Shown here piece by piece: positions 25,096-33,903 of a DNA stretch of 64,000 nucleotides. The notes below the pieces were generated by a model, which was not told the DNA's origin, did no database searches, and saw nothing but the letters and a program-made list of their open reading frames with translations. The first letter of the stretch is position 1. Each line of letters opens with the position of its first letter. Both the position numbers and the translations under genes were made by a program. Location: assembly GCA_020636675.1 (NCBI GenBank), contig JACJXK010000008.1:28794-92793 (forward strand), read 5' to 3'. Source of the stretch: Prevotellaceae bacterium (lineage in GTDB: Bacteria; Bacteroidota; Bacteroidia; Bacteroidales; Paludibacteraceae).

Positions 25096-27633
25096 TTAGA
25101 AGTCTTGTTCAATAATCGTATTATTCTTCACCGTTTCTTTAATGAGTGGATTCAATTTGTCTTCCACGTCACTGATTCGGAGTTGAAGCATACTGCTTGT
25201 GACCGACTTGTTCAGGTTCAATGTCACCTCAAACACACGGTTGTTCAAATTCTCCGCATCCGGGCTGTTTAGCTTCACCTCTTTATTTACCGTCACAGCT
25301 TCTTCGCCGCAATAGATGCAGCACGTAACGGTACGCTCCATAATGGTCATGCTAACCGCTTCTGTTTGGACCAATTGGAATTTCAACTGGCTGCTGACCA
25401 TGTTAAGGTTATGATTCATCAGAGACACACCAACCTTATCTGTCTTATCCTTTCTTCTAAGCGTACTATGGATTACCGGGATAATTGTCTCTTGTAGGGT
25501 AGCTCCGCCATGTGCGAAATTATAACCTCCTTGTGCTGCAAGCCTGTTTGTCCCCATTGGGACAGAAACATATATTTTCTTTGAAGATTTCACGCCCGAT
25601 ACTCTATCCAAAGGATATTTTGACATTCCATCGATATCGTCATCGCTTTCCGTAAGATAGTACCGGGTCTTTTTCTCAATAAATTCTTCTGTTATGGAGT
25701 GTTTGTCCTTATCTTCAAAGTTCATGTCGTTATAGATGAAACCATGGTCGGATGTGACGATCACATTAGTTACATTCCATGTAGCATGTAACCTGCGCAC
25801 CAAAACGGTCAAATCTTCAATCGCAGTACGGCAAGAGCGGATCACATCAAATGGACTTTGAGAATGACCTGCTTCGTCTATGCTGTTATAAAACACATAT
25901 ACAAGAGGACGTTTGAAGATTTCTCTCACGGCAAGAGAATTTCCATTCATCACATCTTCGTAATTCACACAGACAGCCCCTTCACGATATTTGCTCACGT
26001 GGGCAGTCCTCTGTTCGGCAGTTGATAGCAGTTGTCCGTCGACCAACATATCCGTACCCTGTAATTCCAAGCTATGATGTGGTAACAATGCCGGCTTGCA
26101 ATATTTTGTCTCGGTGGGAAGCATAGCGCGCATAGCAGAAAGGTGAGCTATATGCTTTTCCTTCGAAAGCTCCTGCATCAACTCTGCCGCAACCTCATAG
26201 CGTAGGGCATCACAAACGACCACAACCTTTTTGGTGTTTGCATCCAATTGGTTCTTAAAGAAATCCTCTTGGTGTATTAATGTAACCGCATCGAATTTCT
26301 CCTCCCGTTCGTTGACGCAAGTGAGCCATTCCAAATTCAATACATTCGCTATTTTAGCATAATCCAGATCAAGGTCTTTCTTTATGTTGCTTAACGACTG
26401 TTCTATAGGAACGTCTTTTGTCATTAATGTATGAAAAGCCTCTAACGAGCGGCGATAGAAGAGGTCTATCAAATAGAATTCGGTAGTATAACGTATGACA
26501 TATTCATCCGGTGTGTTGAGCTTCAAAGTGCCGATTGAACGTACTTTGTCGTAATATAGGGACATTTGCTCCGTAAAACGGAATGCGGTCTGAATGTCCG
26601 TATGGAGAGGGAGCTTCAGCCTAAGCTCCCTCATGCGCTCATTAACGCTGGCAGGGTCGGCTATAAGCCTGGTTTCAATGACCTGCTTCAAAATGGGCCA
26701 ACAGAGCGTTTCCGTTACGTAGAAGTATTGGGCATCGATGCCATAGCATTCGATAATGGTTTCTTCTTTAATGTCTGATGCCAATGCAGCCAAGGCCTTC
26801 ACAAACTTCTCGGCCAAAGCCTGGTCATGTGTCCCTGTCTCATAAACATTATTTATCTGGTCAAGTATTATGGCATTCGTGATTTTATATCCTTTGTAGT
26901 TGTCGGACGGCACCGCGTCCAATAGCTGCGTGATCGAATTATATTTGATGCACTCCGCTACTGCCTTCATCTTTATTCCCGAATTAGGGTCATAGGAAAC
27001 GCCATACAATGTATTTAGTTTGTTGTTGACAGCTTTCTTCGCATCAATATTCTTATCCAACCTGAGAAAAAAATCCGTGCGCTTTTTGGTCTCGCTTTCT
27101 AATCCCAGAATGATCATACGGACTATGATTGTGTTCCATTCCAGCATTTTTTTCTCGCCCAAATAGGAAGACACGAAGGCTCTGCACACAACATCCTCAC
27201 TAAACGTTTCGGCAGCGAAATGTCCGTTGAGGATATTGCTTACCTTCATGGTCATGATTTCTCCTATGTTTCGTTTAAGGAAAGAGGCATATTTCTGAGG
27301 AAGGTTGTATTGCTGCATGAAGCTAGCATAGTCGTCTTCCTTATATTCCATGTTGGCTTTAAGCATATCGAGAAGAGGGAAATTGAGCTGTTGCTCTTCC
27401 GTATGAGGGTAAGTTTCCTCGCCGAACAGAAGCACCACCTTCTTTTCTTTCCATTCATTCTCTATGGCATATTTGGTGTTGAACCATGCGCCATCAAACA
27501 CATGATAGACATATCCATCATGCCACTGCGCGTCTTCCAACTCGGTGGCTATCATATTCATTGGGTCGAACACAAAAAGCACATGCAGCTGTGGATTGCG
27601 CTCAAAGTATATATATATTCTGTCTTGTACCAT
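25096..27633 (-). CDS. pglZ: BREX-1 system phosphatase PglZ type A
   Basis: An 845-residue member of the alkaline-phosphatase-superfamily PglZ proteins, a core BREX component. Recognisable parts are the N-terminal domain starting VQDRIYIYFERNPQLHVLFVFD, the metal-binding nucleophile region KVVVVCDALRYEVAAELM near residue 480, the VYVFYNSIDEAGHS block near 590, and TSDHGFIYNDMNF near 640 with the DHG metal ligand. The length matches type A. It follows the broken pglX on the minus strand and ends 17 bases before brxL, so it belongs to the same operon. No damage is seen. Confidence 0.95.
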   Translation of the reverse strand: MVQDRIYIYFERNPQLHVLFVFDPMNMIATELEDAQWHDGYVYHVFDGAWFNTKYAIENEWKEKKVVLLFGEETYPHTEEQQLNFPLLDMLKANMEYKEDDYASFMQQYNLPQKYASFLKRNIGEIMTMKVSNILNGHFAAETFSEDVVCRAFVSSYLGEKKMLEWNTIIVRMIILGLESETKKRTDFFLRLDKNIDAKKAVNNKLNTLYGVSYDPNSGIKMKAVAECIKYNSITQLLDAVPSDNYKGYKITNAIILDQINNVYETGTHDQALAEKFVKALAALASDIKEETIIECYGIDAQYFYVTETLCWPILKQVIETRLIADPASVNERMRELRLKLPLHTDIQTAFRFTEQMSLYYDKVRSIGTLKLNTPDEYVIRYTTEFYLIDLFYRRSLEAFHTLMTKDVPIEQSLSNIKKDLDLDYAKIANVLNLEWLTCVNEREEKFDAVTLIHQEDFFKNQLDANTKKVVVVCDALRYEVAAELMQELSKEKHIAHLSAMRAMLPTETKYCKPALLPHHSLELQGTDMLVDGQLLSTAEQRTAHVSKYREGAVCVNYEDVMNGNSLAVREIFKRPLVYVFYNSIDEAGHSQSPFDVIRSCRTAIEDLTVLVRRLHATWNVTNVIVTSDHGFIYNDMNFEDKDKHSITEEFIEKKTRYYLTESDDDIDGMSKYPLDRVSGVKSSKKIYVSVPMGTNRLAAQGGYNFAHGGATLQETIIPVIHSTLRRKDKTDKVGVSLMNHNLNMVSSQLKFQLVQTEAVSMTIMERTVTCCIYCGEEAVTVNKEVKLNSPDAENLNNRVFEVTLNLNKSVTSSMLQLRISDVEDKLNPLIKETVKNNTIIEQDF

Positions 27634-27696
27634 TTAGTTTAATTTTCCTACAATAATCATTTGGACTTCGCCATAGAGAAAGCAACGTTCATTTTA

Positions 27697-27828
27697 TTAG
27701 CCTACACGCTTAACTGCAGGTATTTCATATGCCTGTAGGTCTGCAAGGTAATTTGTGAATCTTTGTTCGCAGATTATCTCCATACCTTCTTTATTTATAG
27801 CGTATTCTATTGCTTCGAATAATTTCAT
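27697..27828 (-). pseudogene. Truncated 43-aa N-terminal fragment of an unknown protein
   Basis: A short frame (MKLFEAIEYAINKEGMEIIC..., ending AVKRVG) between pglX and pglZ. The beginning looks like a real N-terminus of a Bacteroidales hypothetical-protein family that continues for many more residues. Here it stops after 43 codons, so it is probably a remnant. I cannot name the family. Confidence 0.5.
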
Positions 27829-27839
27829 ACCCTTTTTAT

Positions 27840-28586
27840 TTATTTCAATTTTGCCAGCACGTCGCCATATTTGGCATAGTTGACCACTACCCCATCATCG
27901 AGGTCGAAGCCGGTGATGTTGGTGTCTTCGGCTACCACTTGCAGGCGTTCGTGATACTCCCGGCACTCCTCTATGGTCTTTTGGAGCGCTGTGAGCTGAC
28001 GTGTCTCTGCCGTGCTGAGTGACGATGCGCGACTCTCCAGGTCGTTCAGCCGCGCCTGCAACTGCTCTATATAAGGGAGCAGATATTTGCTGCGTACCTG
28101 CTCTGCCGTATAGGGAGTCATGCGGTGCATATAGGTGATGCAATTGAATGCACCTTTTTTGCTGCTGAAAAGCCAGTAAATGGGGCGGTTCTGGTACATC
28201 CGTTTATGGTCTTTCCAGAAGTCTTTCATCACATATTGCTCTATAGTCATGCCAAGGCATTTCTCCATATAGTTCAAGTTTCCGGTTAGGGAATCCTCTC
28301 CAAAGGAGATGCGCACGAAGTCTGCTATCCTACGGCACAGATTATCATCGAAAGGACAACCTGCGGGCAGAATAGGGATGATGGCATCATCATCTATATG
28401 TATTGTTTCGTTACCGAATGTATATGGCGCCAGTTCATCATCTGTTGGCTGTGGATGTGCGATGTGAAGTCCCGGCTTATCAAGGCGATAACGTCCCATC
28501 CACACGCCTACGGCATAGCTGATGAGCTGTTTTATTATCACATCATCATGCCATTTTATCTTTTCGTTATTGTTACTTATATTCAT
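27840..28586 (-). CDS. C-terminal segment of PglX, with its own start codon
   Basis: 248 residues matching the end of BREX-1 PglX: IKQLISYAVGVWMGRYRLDKPGL, DDAIIPILPAGCPFDDNL, KDFWKDHKRMYQNRPIYWLFSS and a terminal coiled coil. In intact genes this is continuous with the ELTPDVPL region, which here lies on the other side of the DUF1016 gene. It starts with ATG 20 bases after the stop of that gene and could be translated as a separate chain. Whether it has any use without the recognition domain is doubtful. Confidence 0.85.
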   Translation of the reverse strand: MNISNNNEKIKWHDDVIIKQLISYAVGVWMGRYRLDKPGLHIAHPQPTDDELAPYTFGNETIHIDDDAIIPILPAGCPFDDNLCRRIADFVRISFGEDSLTGNLNYMEKCLGMTIEQYVMKDFWKDHKRMYQNRPIYWLFSSKKGAFNCITYMHRMTPYTAEQVRSKYLLPYIEQLQARLNDLESRASSLSTAETRQLTALQKTIEECREYHERLQVVAEDTNITGFDLDDGVVVNYAKYGDVLAKLK

Positions 28587-28605
28587 TACCTTATCTTTTT
28601 ATTCA

Positions 28606-29655
28606 TCATTCATCTTTGCTACCTGCCAATTCCTTCACTTCATTGATTTGTGCAATGAGTTGTTCGGATGAAGGCAGATAGAGCTTGTATTTACTAGCCA
28701 ATATTGTCTTATTATCTTCCGGCAACGCCATACGTACTGCCGTATCATTCTTTTCGGTACACAGTAAAATTCCTATCGTAGGATTCTCGTCAGCCATTTT
28801 TTCGCAGCGGTCATAATAATTCACATAGAGTTGAAGCTGACCTAAATCACCATGTGTAAGTTTATGGTTTTTTATTTCAATGACAGTGAAGCATCTTAAC
28901 AAACGATTATAGAACACAAGATCTGCAAAGTATTCATCATCCTCTACTAATATACGTTTCTGTCGAGCCACGAATGAGAATCCTTTGCCCATTTCAAGTA
29001 AGAAGTCGGCGATATGAGTAATGATAGCACTTTCAAGGTCTTTTTCATAATAAGCAGCCTTGCGTTCCAAACCTAGAAATTCAAGATACATAGGATCTTT
29101 TATTATTTCAGTGGGTGATTCAGGTATGCGCTCGCCTCGAGCCACGGCAAGAACTGCATCCCTATCGTTACTCAATAACAAACGTTCATAGAGTTGTGAG
29201 TTAATCTGACGTTCAAGTTCTCTGCCATTCCATAAATTATTGACAGCCTCAAGTTCGTAATATTCTCGTTTGTCAGTGTCGGATATTTGGATTAGCATCC
29301 TATATTGACTCCAATTCAATTGTGAACGCAGTGTGTTCACAATTGGATAAGCCAAATAAAACTGTCTACAAAATGCCAACTGACGTGATGAGAAGCCACT
29401 TCCATATTCCGGTTCTATTTCTTTCGCCAGCTTACGCAGCAAATATGTCCCATAGTCAGCACGCTCTTTGCCCTGCTGTTCTTCTTCAAAGATTCGTTGT
29501 CCCAAATGCCAATACATCTGCACCCGATATGAATCGACACTTCGCACCGCACCAGCTCGTGCCTTGTCGATAATGCTTCGAATCTCGATTATAAACGATT
29601 TCGTCAATTCATTTTTATTAATATCATTGCTCATCATGGTTCTCTTTTTAGTCAT
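28606..29655 (-). CDS. DUF1016/YhcG-type PD-(D/E)XK nuclease located within pglX
   Basis: A 349-residue protein. The N-terminal DUF1016 domain (SVDSYRVQMYWHLGQRIFEEEQQG, YGTYLLRKLAKEIEPEYGSGFS) leads to a C-terminal nuclease core with FADLVFYNRLLRCFTVIEIKNHKL (D...ExK) and GDLGQLQLYVNYYD. The gene begins 17 bases after the stop that ends the middle part of pglX and ends 19 bases before the C-terminal part, so it replaces a short piece of pglX almost exactly. It is intact and should be co-transcribed with the BREX genes. It differs in sequence from the family member at 16.6 kb. Insertion of accessory nucleases in BREX loci is known in general; this exact position is unusual to me. Confidence 0.9.
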   Translation of the reverse strand: MTKKRTMMSNDINKNELTKSFIIEIRSIIDKARAGAVRSVDSYRVQMYWHLGQRIFEEEQQGKERADYGTYLLRKLAKEIEPEYGSGFSSRQLAFCRQFYLAYPIVNTLRSQLNWSQYRMLIQISDTDKREYYELEAVNNLWNGRELERQINSQLYERLLLSNDRDAVLAVARGERIPESPTEIIKDPMYLEFLGLERKAAYYEKDLESAIITHIADFLLEMGKGFSFVARQKRILVEDDEYFADLVFYNRLLRCFTVIEIKNHKLTHGDLGQLQLYVNYYDRCEKMADENPTIGILLCTEKNDTAVRMALPEDNKTILASKYKLYLPSSEQLIAQINEVKELAGSKDE

Positions 29656-29672
29656 TAAATCTAACTTAACTC

Positions 29673-30015
29673 TTATTCAAGTGGGCTTGATGTCTGCTCT
29701 CGCTCAATCGAGATTTCTCCTTGTTGCAAAATGGTAATTTCTTCTAATGGAACATCGGGAGTGAGTTCATCTTGCAAGCCGTAGATTTCGATGAATTGAC
29801 GGTTAAGTTCTTCTTCATTGGCATGGAGCTGCATGAAGTTATCTTCCCAACGTTTTTTATATTCATTTACTAAACTTGATATTTCAAATACTTTTTCAGA
29901 TTCTCCTTCTTTGAGAGATTGATTCCTTAATGAAATTAGTTCATTGGTTTTGAAATCCCAACTTGTTTCGTGGGCGTCCCAATCTGCACGGGAGATGGAA
30001 ATATTTTGTTGAACA
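29673..30015 (-). pseudogene. Middle segment of PglX (open but without start)
   Basis: About 113 codons in good frame from QNISISRADWDAHETSWDF through IYGLQDELTPDVPLEEITILQQGEISIE to a stop at 29673-29675. This is the linker after the recognition domain of PglX. It has no start codon in a plausible place and is preceded by the decayed region. Confidence 0.85.
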
Positions 30016-30626
30016 ATATATCAAATCATTATTTGAGTTTGATTCTAATAATAAATCTTAATTTTTTTAATTAATCCATTAGAAATGCAATGTTGGATTT
30101 ATAATAAGGAAATAATTTTTTGCAATTTTGAATTAATAAATAAGAATAAATATATAATGGATTCCATCAACACAATAGCATATATTGATGGCATTATTAA
30201 ATATAAATCCAGTTGGGATAATATCTAAATTAAGAAAAATTACCACTTGAAGATATATTGTAGACCAAGAAATATATTTTTTAAAATATAAGATTCGATC
30301 AGGTCTTCAAAAATGATTTCCGTATTTATTATATTCCAAAGTTTTTTTTATATTTCAAAACCATTATTTTTCCCAATTTATACTATTCTTGATTACCATA
30401 CCATTTCTAAATTGTTCCTCCTTTATTATATGGAAACCATTTTTTTTATCACATCCGTTGATTTATGAGATTGAAATTCCGTCAAACCTATTTCTTAATA
30501 CTTTTTCAGACCACTATCTCAGAAATCTTATTTTCCTGTTTGATATACCTTTTGAGGGTTTGAGCAATACCGCGATTCTTTAAATCAAAATCATCAATCA
30601 ATACTTTTCACTTACCCAATACCCAA
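30016..30626 (-). pseudogene. Decayed target-recognition region of pglX (A/T-rich, no intact gene)
   Basis: 611 bases with stops in all frames. Read on the minus strand across frames, PglX landmarks remain: IPGCLIGYWVSEK at the start, KWFPYNKGG then KWYGNQE, NNGFEI, YFKKYISWS, and PTGFIF. The region is distinctly richer in A and T than the rest of pglX, as is common for foreign-looking recognition domains. Confidence 0.85.
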
Positions 30627-32548
30627 TCAGGCATCCCGGAATCTTCTCAAAATTCTTTTGAGATACGTTTGGATAATAGATTTTGTTGCCTTGCTCGGAG
30701 TAAGGTAAACATACGTTACTTTGTCAGCGCAGTTCTTCCCAACCACCAATCGGAAGTATGAAGCACAATGATTTGGCATTTGTTTGCTAATCACAAAGGC
30801 TGTATTCTGCACCACTTCACCACTCAGTTCATCGAATGTGCGTGGTCCAAGATGCAACATATTATCAATACTGTAATTATCTAGCAATGCCTTGCGCAGC
30901 TTCTCGAACGAAGAGAGGAACATCCATGAGTGCATATTTATCATGCCATACTTGCCATTCTCTTGGAGCTTATCAATAGCAAGAAGCATAAAAACAGAGA
31001 ACAAGTCCGCTTTACCTTCCTCATAATTATCCTTCACGTACTTGCTCAGTTCACTATTCATATTACCACCACCCATATATGGAGGGTTCATAACAAGTGC
31101 AGAGTATTTCTGCGTCAGCGTAAGAATCAGCTCCATGGCAGGGATGCTATCCTGTACCAATTGCGGCACAAAACTTTGCTTCTTCCAATAATCTACAGCC
31201 TGTACCAATGCAAAGAGAGTGCTTTCAGATATATCAAACTTCATGATAGAGCCAAGACTGTCGGCATCCTTCATCAGCTTGAAAGCCGATTCAATCTCTT
31301 CGGTTATCTGCTTGGTCTCTGCCCCTTGGAAGAGTTCATGGATAATGCGAGTTACAGAGTCATCGGCTTCTTCATCAAGAGGTTTCGGCATAGTGAGAAC
31401 GTGTGGCAACACGTGAGCATCTACAAAGCTGCTATCTTTTTGGCAAGCCTTAATCATCAAAGCAAATGTGGCAAGTTGCTTTGCACGATTATCGAGGTCA
31501 ATGCCTGTCAGGTTATGAGCAAAGATATTCTCAATAGCCTCGTTACGAGTATAGCCTTCGTATATATAAAGGTCGTAAAGAATATCGAAACATTCGTTCA
31601 AAATATGTCCCGACCCACAGGCTAAATCTGCCACTTTTAGGTCGGTCAGCTCGTTGTAACGATATATATTCTCACCCGCTTGTTTTTCTTGGTCAACCAA
31701 GTATTGCCATTTATCTTTGAAAGGATTTGGACCGGGATTATTGTCTAGGAAGATGCGACCCACCGTGTTTTGCACCATGTACTTCACAATCCAGTTGGGT
31801 GTGAATATCTGTGTGGCGGCAGGAATCTCATCCGCTTCAAACTTGCCTTTCTTTGCAAAGACTTCGTCCTTACGCTCAGAGATATAGAACTGGTAAAGCC
31901 AGCCAATGAGTTCGGGGCTATGGAAATCTTCGTCGGTGATAAATTCAGTATGGTTAATCATATCCACAAAACCACCCTCAGCAAGGATGTTTTGAGGTAG
32001 AAGTAGCTCTGTGTAATCAGCAAGAGTTCCGAAGCAAGCCTGCATGATAGGATTAGCATGGCACCATGCCGATATAAGCAGAGCGAACTGCTCAGTGACT
32101 TTTGTGTCGTCATCAAGCAGTTCCATAAGGTGAGTGCGAGTTTCCTCAGGCATCTGAGGCATACGGTTCATTCGAGCCTCATCCACAATGCGAGGTGTTC
32201 GGGCAGAGTTGGTATATACCAATACAGGCTCACACAGTCCGTTCTTTTGCATGATGCGTATAGCCATCAAGCGATTGAACCATGTATAGGCTGCTTCCTC
32301 ATACACTTCTTGAATACCTTTTTGCTGTACACGATGATAGAGTGCCATCCATTGACGATAGAATCCTTCTGTCTGGAGTTCACCTTTCCAAAGTGAACCT
32401 CCCTGCATAAGTTGTGGCATCATGCTTTCCGCCACATTGCCTTTGGCATCAAAGCCAAGAGTTGTAATCTTGGCAGCAATGCCTCGTTTTAATATATTTC
32501 GAGCTTCGCAAGCGAATTTCTTTATCTGATTAGTATTCATCTTATTTA

Positions 32549-33895
32549 TTACTTATTTTTCAATTTTTCCCAATGCCCACCATTATCGGGACCAACACGT
32601 TTTATTATATTTAAAGCCTGTAGCTTATTCATATTATTCACAATATGACGTTTTGATATTCCAATAATAACAGACAATTCTTCTTGTGTGACATAGGGAT
32701 TCGTCTTTATTTCATCAAGTATTTTCTGTTGATTTTCAGTGACCTTTTCAGTGACCTTTTCAGTGACCTTTTCAGTGACCTTTTCAGTTGCAATCTCCAA
32801 AGCATCAAACCGCAACATTATATCATGTGGTCTTGCATCATAGACAGGCATAGGTGAGCCATATTCCTTACAAATACGACATATCTTCTCAATACCTCTG
32901 CCCCACGCCTCGATATATCCTGCACGATAAAAAGTCTTTGCAATATCCGGATTATGAGGAATGGAACGATGTTTTGCCATCAATGTTTCCGCGGTCCAGC
33001 CATCTTCCAGAATACAGTTGTTGGATATATATAGTTTATCCTCGTATACACATATCTGGATCGGATTACTTGCCGACCAATCAGAATGAATAAGAGCATT
33101 GAACAGAGCTTCTCTCACAGCCAGTTTAGGAAACGGATATGTTTCTACCCGGGTTACATTCTCATAAGTGATGTATGCCTTGAGATACTTCAGATATAAC
33201 AATTCAAGTACCGTGTCTGCCTGATGGATAAGTGAGCCATGCACCTCATCCACATAAAGGATATCGGCATCATTCTCAAACATAGCTATTTTCGTAAAAC
33301 AACCTGTGATCATCTTTTCAGGATTGGGATGGAACAATAACACCGCAGCACGTTTTAACTTGCCATTGGAATAGAGATTCAAACGCTCCAGTAATTCATT
33401 GTCAGTACAATTTAAATCTTCTTCAGTCATACGCTTATTGCGAAGGGCCTCCCGACGGAAAATTTTAAAAATCAACGGATCAAGATCATCAAATGTAATG
33501 TTATCTACAGGGATAGAATCCCACTTCAATCCTGTCTTTTTCAGAAGGAACTGAGTAAGAGCGATGCCTTGCAGCTGTTGTTTTGTACTGCCCGAACGAA
33601 TATGATATTCACCTTTATAACTGACAGGATAACTACTGGCATCCACACAGATTTCTATATATGATTTTCCTTCATGTTCATGCAGATTAACATCCACTAT
33701 GATACCGAACACATCACGCACCTTGTTAGGAATATCCTCAGATAGTTTATGGGCATTTTCCACTCCACAAATATCACCATTGTCCTTGATGCCGATGTAT
33801 AGTTTTCCCCCTTGCGCATTAGCAAAGCCACATATCCATTTCAGATACTCATCACGCCAGGATTCTTTATATTCAATATTCTGGTTTTCCATCAA
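32549..33895 (-). CDS. Schlafen/AlbA-type ATP-binding transcriptional regulator-like protein
   Basis: A 448-residue protein of the RecG-like/AlbA_2 family. The N-terminal AlbA_2 domain covers about residues 1-115 (NIEYKESW...KWICGFANAQGGKLYIGIKDNG), an HATPase_c_4-like region about 240-340 (FPKLAVREALFNALIHSDWS, then EAWGRGIEKICRICKEYG), and a C-terminal helix-turn-helix (VTQEELSVIIGISKRHIVNNMNKL). Between them sits a (TEKV) tandem repeat. It lies eight bases from pglX and is followed on the message by it, inside the BREX operon. Proteins of this kind are frequent extra genes in defence loci. A regulatory role is likely but unproven. Confidence 0.88.
   Translation of the reverse strand: MMENQNIEYKESWRDEYLKWICGFANAQGGKLYIGIKDNGDICGVENAHKLSEDIPNKVRDVFGIIVDVNLHEHEGKSYIEICVDASSYPVSYKGEYHIRSGSTKQQLQGIALTQFLLKKTGLKWDSIPVDNITFDDLDPLIFKIFRREALRNKRMTEEDLNCTDNELLERLNLYSNGKLKRAAVLLFHPNPEKMITGCFTKIAMFENDADILYVDEVHGSLIHQADTVLELLYLKYLKAYITYENVTRVETYPFPKLAVREALFNALIHSDWSASNPIQICVYEDKLYISNNCILEDGWTAETLMAKHRSIPHNPDIAKTFYRAGYIEAWGRGIEKICRICKEYGSPMPVYDARPHDIMLRFDALEIATEKVTEKVTEKVTEKVTENQQKILDEIKTNPYVTQEELSVIIGISKRHIVNNMNKLQALNIIKRVGPDNGGHWEKLKNK
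32733..32788 (-). repeat. 12-bp tandem repeat encoding TEKV
   Basis: Four perfect copies of TTTTCAGTGACC on the plus strand (32733-32780) plus a partial fifth. On the coding strand they give TEKVTEKVTEKVTEKVTE. The unit is in frame, so copy-number change by slippage would lengthen or shorten the linker before the HTH without breaking the gene. Confidence 0.95.
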
Positions 33896-33903
33896 TTTTC
33901 CTC

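Larger units (their letters stand above)
27840..32540 (-). pseudogene. pglX: BREX-1 adenine-specific DNA methyltransferase PglX, disrupted
   Basis: PglX methylates adenine in the BREX recognition site and is needed for self-marking. Here the gene is in pieces. The N-terminal part (32540 to 30627, 637 aa) has the SAM motif ADLACGSGHILNECFD and catalytic NPPYMGGG. Near 30705 a frameshift occurs: the original frame continues as QGNKIYYPNVSQKNFEKIPG and soon meets a stop. From about 30600 to 30020 the target-recognition region is decayed; KWFPYNKGG and KWYGNQE are still readable between stops. From about 30015 to a stop at 29673 the frame is good again (ISRADWDAHETSWDF, IYGLQDELTPDVPL). A nuclease gene then intervenes before the C-terminal part at 28586-27840. 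The methyltransferase should be non-functional. Confidence 0.92.

Noticed and set aside
32733..32788. Tandem repeats considered as a CRISPR array
   Set aside because: Units are 12 bp without spacers and lie in a coding frame; no Cas gene is present in the window.
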